This document shows positions 1 to 8,129 of a stretch of 64,000 bases of DNA, one piece after another. The stretch is from Hufsiella arboris. Its GTDB lineage: Bacteria; Bacteroidota; Bacteroidia; Sphingobacteriales; Sphingobacteriaceae. Numbering within the stretch: position 1 is the stretch's first letter; each line of letters begins with the position of its first letter. Both the position numbers and the translations under genes were made by a program. The stretch covers positions 27,609-91,608 of the forward strand of contig NZ_WVHT01000012.1 of assembly GCF_009834875.1 (NCBI RefSeq), written 5' to 3'. The notes below the pieces were generated by a model, which made no database searches, was not told the origin of the DNA, and worked only from the letters and a program-made list of their open reading frames with translations.

Positions 1-35
1 TACCAGCGGAATCAATCACATTACAAAAATGTATA

Positions 36-599
36 TCAAACCTTATAGTGCAGGAAAACCACGCCGGTGTCATACTGCCTTACATCAACGAGCTTTAAAT
101 TTTTGTAATGATCAGCGCCTGGAAAAAGAGCTTTACCACCGCCGGCCGCAACGGGGCATATTTGAATGTGATATTCATCGATCAGGTTTGCCTGCATCAG
201 CGATTGTGCAAGCGAAATACTGCCCCATAAAACCATATCCTTGCCGTCTTTTTCTTTAAGCTTTTTTACCTCTTCCATTGCATCACCTGAAAGAACCTGT
301 GCATCCGGCCATTTGCCCCATGGCGCTTTCTTCAAGGTATTTGAAAAAACAATTTTAGGAATGCTGTTTAACCTATCGGCTATTATTTCAACATCATTTG
401 TAGCCGTGGGCCAGAAATCCACGAACAATTCGTATGTCTTCCGTCCCAGCAGGATGGTATCAATGCTCTCAAGGAAATTCAGCTGATCCAGGTCCGAATA
501 TCGGTTTGCTTTCGTCTCCGGAAAAAAATCCAACTTGCCGTTCTTATCCTCCGCATAACCATCCAGGGACAACCATTCTTCCAATATCAATTTTTTCAT
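36..599 (-). CDS. Dihydrofolate reductase-like (RibD C-terminal family) protein
   Basis: A 187-residue single-domain protein of the RibD C-terminal/DHFR-like superfamily (YwjB/YyaP type), which binds NADPH and reduces pterin- or flavin-precursor-like substrates; the real substrate is unknown. Visible family marks are the N-terminal strand ending in a W-x-S-L-D-G turn (about residues 9-14), an L-L-G-R-K-T-Y nucleotide-binding block (about 50-56), a L-W-G-S-x-S-L-A block (about 124-131) and the C-terminal P-V-A-A-G-G-G-K-A-L-F loop. Length fits the family. There is no signal peptide, so it should be cytoplasmic. It stands alone: the next gene, a beta-lactamase, is divergent. It is not a canonical folA and should not be assumed to give trimethoprim resistance. 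Confidence 0.85.
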   Translation of the reverse strand: MKKLILEEWLSLDGYAEDKNGKLDFFPETKANRYSDLDQLNFLESIDTILLGRKTYELFVDFWPTATNDVEIIADRLNSIPKIVFSNTLKKAPWGKWPDAQVLSGDAMEEVKKLKEKDGKDMVLWGSISLAQSLMQANLIDEYHIQICPVAAGGGKALFPGADHYKNLKLVDVRQYDTGVVFLHYKV

Positions 600-765
600 G
601 CTATAGGTATTATTGGTGTTAAGTTAGGTTACAACTGAAATCTTATTCGGTTTTTGCACGCTCCCGATTACAGTTGCTATAATCGCTTTCTTGGCAATTT
701 TGGCAGAAATGTTATCTTTATAGCTTGTTACATAGTCATATGTAATTGTGATAAGGTTTAGGTTA

Positions 766-794
766 CTCCAGGCAGAAATGTCTGGAGTTTTTTT
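766..794 (+). terminator. Orphan intrinsic terminator with GAAA tetraloop
   Basis: A 9-bp stem (one G-T pair) at 766-774/779-787 closed by a GAAA tetraloop is followed by seven T at 788-794. It reads left to right, but the gene to its left (36-599) is on the opposite strand. It therefore ends either an unannotated short plus-strand transcript from about 600-766 or antisense transcription. The rest of the 600-902 gap shows no convincing gene. Confidence 0.6.
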
Positions 795-868
795 ATTTAA
801 CAGGCCACGATTTACCAGGCGCGTGATCTGATTCACTCCATTTGGCTTCTTAAATTTTTAACCTTTAA

Positions 869-876
869 TATATTTG
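869..876 (+). promoter_or_regulatory. Bacteroidota-type -7 element before the beta-lactamase gene
   Basis: TATATTTG matches the TAnnTTTG consensus and ends 26 bp before the ATG. A TTTG at 841-844 could be the -33 element, but the 24-bp spacing is longer than the usual 19-21 bp, so only the -7 box is well supported. Confidence 0.45.
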
Positions 877-902
877 GAAGTCAACTACCCGTACTAATCA
901 AC

Positions 903-1709
903 ATGCAGAAAAAAATAATAAGTTTTCTTCTAACTGTTCTGCCGACCTGTGCTTTTTCACAGGCAGTAAACATCGATCATTTCAAAGCTTTGAAATTGCA
1001 GGGCAGCACAACCGTTTATGATTTAAAAGCGGATAAATGGCATTACACGGATAAGCGGGATGCCGCCCGTAAAACCTTGCCTGCCTCAACTTTTAAAATA
1101 GCTAACTCCCTGATTGCTTTGGATACGAAGGCAATTGCTGACACTGACGTAATTATACAGTACGACGGTCAGCCTAAAACTTTTAAAGGAACAATTGTGC
1201 CAGAATGGAACGTAAGCACAGACATGAAGAACGCATTCAAAAATTCTACGATCTGGTTTTATGTAAAAATGGCCGAGAAAATAGGGATAACAACATATCA
1301 GCATTATCTAAGGAAAATACATTACGGCAATCTTAAAATCAAACACGGGAAAAATGGCGACTTCTGGAATTATGGATGTTTCGGAATATCGCCTATTAAC
1401 CAGATTAATTTTCTAAAGGCCTTATATCTAAATCAGTTACCGTTTACAAAAACTACCATAGATAAGGTGAAAGATATGATGTTGATTAAACAAACGTCAA
1501 AATATTCCTTATATGCGAAAACGGGATGGTCATACGACGGTTTTGATAATGGCTGGTGGGTTGGGTACGTTGAAACAGGCAACAATATTTACTTCTTTGC
1601 TACCAGGGTTACAAAATCATTGAATGAAAAAAACGATCAGTTTTCTCAAAGCAGAATGAGTATAACGAGGCAAGTATTCAAGGAATTAAATTTGATCAGT
1701 TTAGATTAG
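903..1709 (+). CDS. Class D (OXA-type) serine beta-lactamase
   Basis: A periplasmic penicillin-hydrolysing enzyme, 268 residues, the usual OXA length. A signal peptide covers about residues 1-19 (cleavage after A-F-S-Q). The class D motifs appear in order: S62-T-F-K65 with the nucleophile serine and the lysine that is normally carboxylated; S115-T-I117 where most members have S-x-V; Y141-G-N143; W155 in the D-F-W-N-Y segment; and K206-T-G208. The S-x-I variant is the one clear departure. The gene is monocistronic, between a DHFR-like gene and tRNA-Phe, with no mobile element nearby, so it looks like a resident chromosomal enzyme. A BlaR-type sensor domain is excluded because no membrane part precedes the catalytic domain. 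Spectrum cannot be read from sequence. Confidence 0.92.
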   Translation: MQKKIISFLLTVLPTCAFSQAVNIDHFKALKLQGSTTVYDLKADKWHYTDKRDAARKTLPASTFKIANSLIALDTKAIADTDVIIQYDGQPKTFKGTIVPEWNVSTDMKNAFKNSTIWFYVKMAEKIGITTYQHYLRKIHYGNLKIKHGKNGDFWNYGCFGISPINQINFLKALYLNQLPFTKTTIDKVKDMMLIKQTSKYSLYAKTGWSYDGFDNGWWVGYVETGNNIYFFATRVTKSLNEKNDQFSQSRMSITRQVFKELNLISLD

Positions 1710-1726
1710 AGAGCAACTTACCTAAA

Positions 1727-1763
1727 AACAAAAAACCCCGTCTACTTATCGTAAACAGGGTTT
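1727..1763 (-). terminator. Terminator of tRNA-Phe
   Basis: On the minus strand, just after the encoded CCA end, AAACCC and GTTTAC pair with GTAGAC and GGGTTT around a GATAA loop, followed by a T run. The position and strand fit the end of the tRNA transcript. Confidence 0.7.
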
Positions 1764-1764
1764 G

Positions 1765-1840
1765 TGGTGGTACCTCCAGGAATCGAACCAGGGACACAAG
1801 GATTTTCAGTCCTTTGCTCTACCAACTGAGCTAAGGTACC
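1765..1840 (-). tRNA. tRNA-Phe (anticodon GAA)
   Basis: A complete cloverleaf on the minus strand. The acceptor stem GGTACCT pairs with AGGTACC, the D stem is GCTC/GAGC, the anticodon stem AAGGA/TCCTT carries loop CTGAAAA (GAA anticodon at 1805-1807), the variable loop is 5 nt, the T loop is TTCGATT, the discriminator is A and the CCA is encoded (1765-1767). The T stem reads CCTGG on both sides, so it has a central U51-U63 mismatch while the other four pairs form. Confidence 0.96.
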
Positions 1841-1856
1841 AACCCGTTTGGGACTG

Positions 1857-1864
1857 CAAATGTA
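1857..1864 (-). promoter_or_regulatory. -7 promoter element of tRNA-Phe
   Basis: On the minus strand the box reads TACATTTG, a perfect TAnnTTTG, followed by GC. It lies 16 bp upstream of the mature tRNA 5' end, with a T-rich stretch where the -33 element should be. The same TACATTTGC occurs in the rpsF promoter. Confidence 0.65.
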
Positions 1865-2018
1865 GTGTCTTTTTAGACTTAAAAAAATATTTTTTCATTT
1901 TTTTTCGAACCCTCAAACAATCACCGATTTAAACTTATTCTAAATTTTATTTTTTATGCATGCATAATAAATTTTATTTTGCGGCATTCACTAACTTCGT
2001 ACTAAACCTGCAAAAGCA

Positions 2019-3314
2019 ATGATTGGTCAGATTATATTTTTACTCGTCACCATAGCCGCTATCGGGCTTTTTACTTATAACGCTCGTAAAATTGTCCGGA
2101 ACATTAAACTTGGCAAACCGCTTGACAGATCTGACAGGCGAGCAGATCGATGGGCAACAATGGCTCGTGTTGCACTTGGGCAAAGCAAAATGGTGGTAAG
2201 GCCAGTGCCTGGTATCCTGCACATTCTGGTGTACGCCGGATTTGTAATTATTAATATTGAAGTGTTAGAGATCGCGATTGATGGCTTATTCGGCACACAC
2301 CGCATTTTTTCATTCTTAGGCGGCTTTTATGGCTTCCTGATCGGAGCATTTGAATGGCTCGCTCTGGCAGTTTGGATTTCTTGTGCTGTTTTCCTGATCA
2401 GAAGGAATATTGTTAAAGTAAAACGCTTTTGGGCGCGCGAAATGACATCCTGGCCGCGATCGGATGCCAACTACATCTTATTCGCCGAAATACTTTTGAT
2501 GTCGGCATTTTTACTAATGAATTCGGCTGACCATAAACTACAACTGGAAGGCGCTACTCATTATCTCAAAGCCGGTGCTTTCCCTGTAAGTTCCTGGCTG
2601 AGCCCTTTGCTACCGTCATCAGAATCAAGCCTGGTTCTGCTCGAACGTATTTGCTGGTGGTTTCATATCGTCGGAATTTTTGCGTTCCTGAATTATCTTC
2701 CCTACTCTAAGCACTTCCATATCATACTGGCTTTTCCAAATACATACTTTTCCAAGCTGAATCCAAAAGGAGAATTTGATGATATGCAGTCCGTAACAAA
2801 TGAAGTAAAGGCGATGCTCGATCCATCATTCACACCGGTCACATCAGCTGAGCCTGTCAGATTTGGCGCAAAAGATGCAACCGATCTGACTTGGAAAAAT
2901 TTGATGGATGCATATACCTGCACTGAGTGCGGCCGCTGCACCTCTGTTTGCCCCGCCAACATCACAGGCAAGCTTCTTTCACCGAGAAAAATTATGATGG
3001 ATACCCGCGACCGGATTACCGAGATCGGAAAAAATATAGACAAACACGGCAAAGATCACCGGGATGGGAAAGCATTACTCGACGATTATATTTTACGGGA
3101 AGAAATCTGGGCATGCACAACATGCAATGCCTGTACCGACGCCTGCCCGGTAAACATCGATCCGCTTAACATTATTGTTGAATTGCGGCGATACGCGGTA
3201 ATGGAAGAATCGCAGGCAGCGGCAAGCTTGAACAGCATGTTCGGCAATATTGAGAATAATGGTGCTCCGTGGAAATATTCTCCGGCAGACCGGCTTAACT
3301 GGGCTAACCAATAA
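2019..3314 (+). CDS. Membrane-bound heterodisulfide-reductase-like 4Fe-4S protein
   Basis: A 431-residue protein that joins an N-terminal membrane part with several helices (about residues 1-25, 65-95, 100-135, 155-175 and 210-235, NarI/HdrE-like and likely to face the quinone pool) to a C-terminal soluble dicluster ferredoxin domain. Two cluster-binding motifs are clear: C-T-E-C-G-R-C-T-S-V-C-P and C-T-T-C-N-A-C-T-D-A-C-P. The next gene starts 16 bp later and encodes the cysteine-rich CCG partner, so the two probably form one electron-transfer complex. The electron donor is not shown; ETF-, lactate- or acyl-CoA-linked donors are known for relatives. The family call is secure, the physiological reaction is open. 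Confidence 0.85.
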   Translation: MIGQIIFLLVTIAAIGLFTYNARKIVRNIKLGKPLDRSDRRADRWATMARVALGQSKMVVRPVPGILHILVYAGFVIINIEVLEIAIDGLFGTHRIFSFLGGFYGFLIGAFEWLALAVWISCAVFLIRRNIVKVKRFWAREMTSWPRSDANYILFAEILLMSAFLLMNSADHKLQLEGATHYLKAGAFPVSSWLSPLLPSSESSLVLLERICWWFHIVGIFAFLNYLPYSKHFHIILAFPNTYFSKLNPKGEFDDMQSVTNEVKAMLDPSFTPVTSAEPVRFGAKDATDLTWKNLMDAYTCTECGRCTSVCPANITGKLLSPRKIMMDTRDRITEIGKNIDKHGKDHRDGKALLDDYILREEIWACTTCNACTDACPVNIDPLNIIVELRRYAVMEESQAAASLNSMFGNIENNGAPWKYSPADRLNWANQ

Positions 3315-3330
3315 CATTTACAGCAAGAAA

Positions 3331-4113
3331 ATGACTATACCTACAATGGCAGAAATGCTTTCAGAAGGCAAGCAGCCAGATATATTATTCTGGGTTGGAT
3401 GCGCAGGCAGTTTCGATGAACGCGCACAAAAAATCACACGGGATATTTGTAAAATTTTAGACCATGTCGGTATCAGTTTCGCCGTTTTAGGAACTGAAGA
3501 AAGTTGCACCGGCGATCCGGCAAAAAGAGCAGGAAACGAATTTCTATTCCAAATGCAAGCGATGGCTAATATCCAGGTGTTGGATGGCTATCAAATAAAA
3601 AAAATTGTTACCGGGTGCCCGCATTGTTTTAATACATTAAAAAATGAGTATCCGGCGTTGGGCGGCAACTACGATGTTATTCATCACTCTCAACTCATTC
3701 AGCAACTCATCGATGAAGGAAAATTGAAGGCTGAAGGAGGCGAAAGCTTTAAAGGGAAAAAAATAACTTTTCACGATCCTTGTTACCTAGGCCGTGGCAA
3801 TGGCGTTTATGAAGCCCCCCGCCGCGCCCTCGAAGTACTGGATGCCGAACTGGTAGAAATGAAGCGTTGCCGTAGTAACGGTTTATGCTGCGGAGCCGGC
3901 GGTGCACAGATGTTTAAGGAACCGGAAAAAGGTGCTAAAGACATAAATATAGAGCGTATTGAGGAAGCGCTGCAAACTAATCCGCAAGTTGTTGCCGCCG
4001 CCTGTCCTTTCTGCATGACAATGCTTCGCGACGGTGTTAAAAACTTCAACAAAGAAACGGAAGTAAGCGTACTTGACATTGCAGAAATTACCGCAAGAGC
4101 TAACGGTTTATAA
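3331..4113 (+). CDS. CCG-domain (HdrB/GlcF-like) iron-sulfur oxidoreductase subunit
   Basis: A cysteine-rich (Fe-S)-binding subunit of 260 residues if started at ATG 3331; an upstream in-frame ATG at 3250 lies inside the previous gene and is unlikely. Two CCG-type modules are visible. The first has W-V-G-C-A-G-S near the N terminus and G-C-P-H-C-F in the middle; the second has H-D-P-C-Y-L-G-R-G-N, then G-L-C-C-G-A-G-G and a late C-P-F-C. Such modules bind a non-cubane or 4Fe-4S cluster and catalyse disulfide or two-electron chemistry in HdrB, GlcF and LutA relatives. It is soluble and should dock on the membrane ferredoxin protein encoded just upstream, forming a two-gene operon that ends at the hairpin after the stop. 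Confidence 0.87.
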   Translation: MTIPTMAEMLSEGKQPDILFWVGCAGSFDERAQKITRDICKILDHVGISFAVLGTEESCTGDPAKRAGNEFLFQMQAMANIQVLDGYQIKKIVTGCPHCFNTLKNEYPALGGNYDVIHHSQLIQQLIDEGKLKAEGGESFKGKKITFHDPCYLGRGNGVYEAPRRALEVLDAELVEMKRCRSNGLCCGAGGAQMFKEPEKGAKDINIERIEEALQTNPQVVAAACPFCMTMLRDGVKNFNKETEVSVLDIAEITARANGL

Positions 4114-4118
4114 AAAAG

Positions 4119-4149
4119 AAAGCGGTTAATCCCTGGCGGGAACCGCTTT
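4119..4149 (+). terminator. Hairpin after the Fe-S operon
   Basis: AAAGCGGTT at 4119-4127 pairs perfectly with AACCGCTTT at 4141-4149, starting a few bases after the stop. No long T run follows, so it may be a 3'-end stabiliser more than a classical terminator. Confidence 0.5.
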
Positions 4150-4295
4150 GCTAAACACACTTTATTATTAATTTTAGGAAGGACAATACGAAAACTGAAT
4201 CAAAACCGGGAACTAATTCCTAATTGTTCCATACGTCAAAAATGCGGCAAAGCTTTTGAATTACGATGAGTAATATCACGGTATTTGGGAGGGGG

Positions 4296-4324
4296 AAAAC
4301 ACCCTTTTTTATCCGGGTGTTTTT
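4296..4324 (-). terminator. Terminator of the 4340-4813 gene, possibly bidirectional
   Basis: AAAACACCC and GGGTGTTTT pair around an 11-nt loop. It lies 15 bp after the stop of the minus-strand gene and has T/A runs on both sides, so it can also stop read-through from the Fe-S operon. Confidence 0.65.
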
Positions 4325-4339
4325 CATCAAAAAATGAGG

Positions 4340-4813
4340 TTAATAAGCGGCGCTCTTTTTTATCTGCTCAAGATTTTCCGGAAGTTTATTGAGATTGTCA
4401 AGATTAATGTTCCGTAACGGCACTTCAAGCTGATGACTCATTGAATCAATATTGCCGGCCGGGTCGTTGAATGTTTGAACAATAATGTTGTCGCTCTGAG
4501 TTTTTAATGAAAGCACCCCTGAACTTTCTGTGCCCAGGTAGTCCAGGCTTTCAAATTTCGACAAGTTGAACGAATAATATTCCTGCTTGCCATTCGCCAA
4601 AGTTTTGCGTAAGCGGAAAAATCCGTTTTCTGTAATCGCCAGCTCCCACTTTTTCAGCTTTGTTTTGCCATAATCAGGATCGAAGCTTGTGGAAAAAAAT
4701 TGATTGCTCGCCTCTATACTACTGTTTGCTCCTCTAAAAGCAAAGCTTCCAACTAAAGCAATCAAGCCGACCAAAAGATAAAATGCCTTTTTTTTCTTAC
4801 AAAAAGCTAACAT
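4340..4813 (-). CDS. Hypothetical exported or membrane-anchored protein
   Basis: Family not recognised. The first ATG is at 4813 (157 residues); the longer frame from 4840 would need a TTG. The N terminus has a short basic stretch (C-K-K-K-K) and then a hydrophobic segment of about 17 residues, an uncleaved anchor or signal peptide, so the rest is probably periplasmic. The remainder is rich in Ser, Asn, Leu and Lys with alternating strand-like stretches. A segment about a phenylalanine-rich pair of strands (E-N-G-F-F-R-L-R) resembles small beta-rich periplasmic proteins but gives no functional clue. It is divergent from the conserved gene at 4866 and shares its 52-bp upstream region. Confidence 0.6.
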   Translation of the reverse strand: MLAFCKKKKAFYLLVGLIALVGSFAFRGANSSIEASNQFFSTSFDPDYGKTKLKKWELAITENGFFRLRKTLANGKQEYYSFNLSKFESLDYLGTESSGVLSLKTQSDNIIVQTFNDPAGNIDSMSHQLEVPLRNINLDNLNKLPENLEQIKKSAAY

Positions 4814-4865
4814 AATAAGGCTTGTAAAAAACCGATACAAATTAATAAATTCAATAATTTTGGAA

Positions 4866-5351
4866 ATGCAATTTTCTCAACATTCCCGCATTTGGATATA
4901 TCAGTCGCAACGAGCGTTAACTAGCCAAGAGGTTCACGAAATCTCCACTATCCTGCAGAATTTCGTCGGGCAATGGCAAGCTCACGGGAATGATCTTGAA
5001 GCAGGATTTGAAATTCGCTATGACAGATTTATCATTTTAATCATTGACGAATCAGTTGCGGGCGCCACAGGCTGTTCTATTGACAAATCAGTTAAGGTTT
5101 TGCATGCAATTGATCAGCAGTACAATCTCAATTTATTTGACAGGTTCAATCTGGCTTACCGGGATCATGATCTTATTATCGACTGTACACGAAGCGAATT
5201 CGAAGCTAAAATTATTGAGGCCTTGATTAATGAAAATACAATTGTGTTTAACAACATGGTTCAAACACTTGCTGAGCTGAACACATCTTGGGAAATACCG
5301 TATGCAAAAAGCTGGCATGCCAGGGTATTTGGAGAACTCGCAAAAGCCTGA
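4866..5351 (+). CDS. Conserved Bacteroidota protein (often mislabelled ABC transporter ATPase)
   Basis: A soluble protein of 161 residues from ATG 4866 (the longer frame uses TTG 4860). It matches, from memory, a small family conserved across Bacteroidota with the opening R-I-W-I-Y-Q-S-x-R, a W-x-A-H-G core, R-F-I-I-L-I-x-D-E and G-A-T-G-C-S-I-D-K-S-V. No Walker A or B or ABC signature is present, so the common ATPase label has no support here. Function is unknown. It precedes the AsmA-family gene by 70 bp, with a short palindrome in the gap, and may share its transcript. Confidence 0.75.
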   Translation: MQFSQHSRIWIYQSQRALTSQEVHEISTILQNFVGQWQAHGNDLEAGFEIRYDRFIILIIDESVAGATGCSIDKSVKVLHAIDQQYNLNLFDRFNLAYRDHDLIIDCTRSEFEAKIIEALINENTIVFNNMVQTLAELNTSWEIPYAKSWHARVFGELAKA

Positions 5352-5421
5352 CAAGCAATAACTGCATTCTGCAAAACAAATTAAGCAGTGTCGGTTTATA
5401 TAATAAACCCGTACACCCTGA

Positions 5422-7833
5422 ATGTCTCGCTGGCTGAAAATCTCCCTTATAGTCTTCGGATCGCTTATTGGCTTTCTACTTCTGCTGTCAATTGCTGCAT
5501 CAATTTACGTTTCGGCCAATAAAAAATCCTTACTGGATAAAATCATGGTCCAACTAAATAAGAATATCCACGGGAAGCTTACTGTTGGCGATATTGAACC
5601 CTCACTTTTCAAGGGATTTCCCGGAGTAGCTGTTTCTTTAAAAGATGTTTTGCTACGCGATAGTTTGTGGATAACACACCGCCATGATTTGTTACGTGCA
5701 AAAGATATTGATGTATCAGTTAATGTGTGGTCGCTGATTGCGGGAAATACTGAGATAAAAAAAATTGGAATTAATAACGCAACGATTTATATCTACACGG
5801 ATACTTCCGGATATAGCAACACTTCGCTATTTAAGTCACCAACCAAAAAGAAACCCGAACAAAAAACGAAAAAAGGCACACCGGAGTTTGGGAAGTTTGA
5901 CTTTAACAATGTCAACCTTGTTATTGACAATCGCCGGAAATACAAATTATTCAATTTCAACATCCACGATATTAAAGCACAGGTAGATTATCCTGACAGT
6001 GGGTGGGCGGTAAAAGCTAAAGTTGACCTCTTTGTCAACAATTTTGAATTCAACAGCCGAAAGGGAAGCTTTATGAAACAGAAGGCGATTAAAGGAAACC
6101 TTGACGTTCATTATATTATTGATAAAAAACTCATTTTGGTTGAGCCAAGTATATTGAATATCGGCGGCGATGATTTTACTGTTGGAGCTAAAATTGACAC
6201 GTATGACAAACCAGGCTATTTTATACTCGATGTGGCCGCTAAAAATATTTTGTTTAAAAACGCAGGCTCCTTACTGCCGCCAAATATTTCCGGCAAACTG
6301 GCGATGTTTCAAATCGAGAAGCCAATGGATGTTCAGGCAAGAATCAATGGGGCTACTGGCAAGGCTGGAGAACCGCTGATTAATGTTTCGTGCGCTGTGA
6401 GGAATAACAATTTAAAATTTCCGGGCGGTACCATTACCGATTGCAGCTTTGATGGAACGTACACAAACAGAAATAATACCGCCCTGGAAGTAAGCGACCA
6501 TAATTCTGTGATCCGATTTAAAAAATTGTCTGGCAAATATTACAATGCACCATTCAACGTCGACACACTAACCATTACCGACCTTAAGAATCCGATCGCG
6601 CGGGGTAAAATCGTTTCTACGTTTCCCCTAGATAATTTAAATCAGTCGCTTGGCGGAGAGACTTTCAATTTTAAGAATGGCACAGCCGACCTGAAGCTAA
6701 ACTACGTTGCAAATATCGATAGCTTTAAATTTACAAAACCGGTGGTAACGGGGATTATAAATATTAAAGACGCAGATATCCTTTACATTCCCCGAAAATT
6801 ACACTTGGTAAAAAGCGCGTTAACCTTAAATTTCAGACAGAACAGATTTTCGCTGGACAATGGACGATTCCAGGTAGGAAATAGCATTTTATATGTAAAT
6901 GGTGCTGTTCAAAATTTCTGGAACTTTTATTATACGGCGCCTGAAAAGATTGAACTAAACTGGAATCTCCAAAGTCCGCAGCTGTATTTAAATGAATTTA
7001 TTCCATTTCTCGGCCCACGAAATGCGAAGAAAAAAAAGCGGTCAAACAACATCATTGAACAGCTAAGCAATGTGCTTGATCAATCAAAAGTGCAAATGAA
7101 ACTGAAAGTAAATAAGGCTATCTACGATAAATTTATTGCGCGAAATCTTGACGCCGGAATCTTGCTGTCGGAAAATGGTATCTACCTGCAAAAAATGACT
7201 GTTAGCCATGCCGGTGGCAATCTTTCGTTAACGGGTAATGTACGAACAGGCTCGAACAGCAATAGATTTACGATCAGTTCTGTAATCAGCCACGTAAACG
7301 TTAAAGACTTTTTTTACTCGTTTAATAATTTCGGACAAACCACGTTAACCAGTAAAAATTTAACCGGTTTACTGTCTGCCCGTGTAAATGCTTCAGGAAA
7401 CATTTCTGATATTGGAAAGGTGCTGCCGCGCTCTATGAACGGGTTAGTTATTTTTAATTTACAGAAAGCATCATTGCTTAATTTCGAACCGATCCAAAAA
7501 GTTGGCAGTTTCGTTTTTGCCAACCGCGATTTCAATGATATCCAAATAGGAACACTCGATGGAACGCTGAAAATCAAGGGAGATGAGGTTGATATCAGTC
7601 CTATGCAGATAAACTCTAGTGTGCTGAATTTCAATGTGAAGGGCACCTATGGTTTGTCGCCGGGGAAAACTAACGTCGAAGTTGACGTGCCTATTCGCAA
7701 CCCGAAAAAAGACGCCGATATTACTGACAAGAAACTCCGGAAAGAACGCCGTATGAAAGGCCTGGTATTACATTTAAAAGCTACAGACGAAGAGGGAAAA
7801 TTAAAGGTTAAATGGAATAAAGATCATGATTAG
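5422..7833 (+). CDS. AsmA-family envelope protein
   Basis: A large envelope protein of 803 residues. One N-terminal membrane helix (about residues 5-28) is followed by an AsmA N-terminal domain, where the early segment K-L-T-V-G-D-I-E is characteristic, and by a long run of beta strands ending in an AsmA_2-type C-terminal region. AsmA relatives (TamB, YhdP, YicH) form long hydrophobic grooves between inner and outer membrane and are implicated in lipid transport or outer-membrane homeostasis. By inference this protein does something similar. It is single-anchored, with the body in the periplasm. The YciI-like gene starts 5 bp after its stop, so they are probably cotranscribed. The C-terminal tail is charged (K-K-L-R-K-E-R-R). 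Confidence 0.85.
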   Translation: MSRWLKISLIVFGSLIGFLLLLSIAASIYVSANKKSLLDKIMVQLNKNIHGKLTVGDIEPSLFKGFPGVAVSLKDVLLRDSLWITHRHDLLRAKDIDVSVNVWSLIAGNTEIKKIGINNATIYIYTDTSGYSNTSLFKSPTKKKPEQKTKKGTPEFGKFDFNNVNLVIDNRRKYKLFNFNIHDIKAQVDYPDSGWAVKAKVDLFVNNFEFNSRKGSFMKQKAIKGNLDVHYIIDKKLILVEPSILNIGGDDFTVGAKIDTYDKPGYFILDVAAKNILFKNAGSLLPPNISGKLAMFQIEKPMDVQARINGATGKAGEPLINVSCAVRNNNLKFPGGTITDCSFDGTYTNRNNTALEVSDHNSVIRFKKLSGKYYNAPFNVDTLTITDLKNPIARGKIVSTFPLDNLNQSLGGETFNFKNGTADLKLNYVANIDSFKFTKPVVTGIINIKDADILYIPRKLHLVKSALTLNFRQNRFSLDNGRFQVGNSILYVNGAVQNFWNFYYTAPEKIELNWNLQSPQLYLNEFIPFLGPRNAKKKKRSNNIIEQLSNVLDQSKVQMKLKVNKAIYDKFIARNLDAGILLSENGIYLQKMTVSHAGGNLSLTGNVRTGSNSNRFTISSVISHVNVKDFFYSFNNFGQTTLTSKNLTGLLSARVNASGNISDIGKVLPRSMNGLVIFNLQKASLLNFEPIQKVGSFVFANRDFNDIQIGTLDGTLKIKGDEVDISPMQINSSVLNFNVKGTYGLSPGKTNVEVDVPIRNPKKDADITDKKLRKERRMKGLVLHLKATDEEGKLKVKWNKDHD

Positions 7834-7838
7834 AAAGT

Positions 7839-8129
7839 ATGTTCGTAATTGATTTAACCTATATCTCATCGCTCGATGAAATCGATCAGCACATGTCCTC
7901 GCACGTTAAGTTTCTGGACAAATACTATAAGGAGGATATATTCTTAATGTCCGGAAGAAAAAAACCAAGAACCGGCGGTATCATCATTGCGCAAGCAGAC
8001 AGCTTGAAAGAAATCGAGCAAATCATGCAGCATGATCCTTTTTATAAACATAAACTGGCAACCTTTACTGTTACCGAGTTCAACGCATCGCAGACGAATA
8101 CAAAACTTAAAAGCATTCTCAAAACTTAA
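7839..8129 (+). CDS. YciI-like protein
   Basis: A 96-residue cytoplasmic protein of the YciI/YCII ferredoxin-like family. It has the usual order: an N-terminal strand (F-V-I-D-L-T-Y), a short helix with R/K-x-H-x-x-F-L-D type residues (H-V-K-F-L-D-K-Y), G-R-K-K-P-R-T-G-G-I-I-I-A, and the D-P-F-Y-K-H segment near 67-72 that carries the conserved Asp/His dyad proposed as active site. Members are small dimeric enzymes of uncertain activity, often misnamed GTP cyclohydrolase. It follows the AsmA gene by 5 bp. Its last 11 bp overlap the 3' end of the convergent transglycosylase gene. Confidence 0.85.
   Translation: MFVIDLTYISSLDEIDQHMSSHVKFLDKYYKEDIFLMSGRKKPRTGGIIIAQADSLKEIEQIMQHDPFYKHKLATFTVTEFNASQTNTKLKSILKT

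Noticed and set aside
624..836. 70-codon minus-strand frame before the beta-lactamase gene
   Set aside because: It covers the terminator hairpin at 766-794 and shows no family features; the coding look is weak.
4866..5351. ABC transporter ATPase
   Set aside because: Relatives carry this name in databases, but no Walker A, Walker B or signature motif is present in the sequence.
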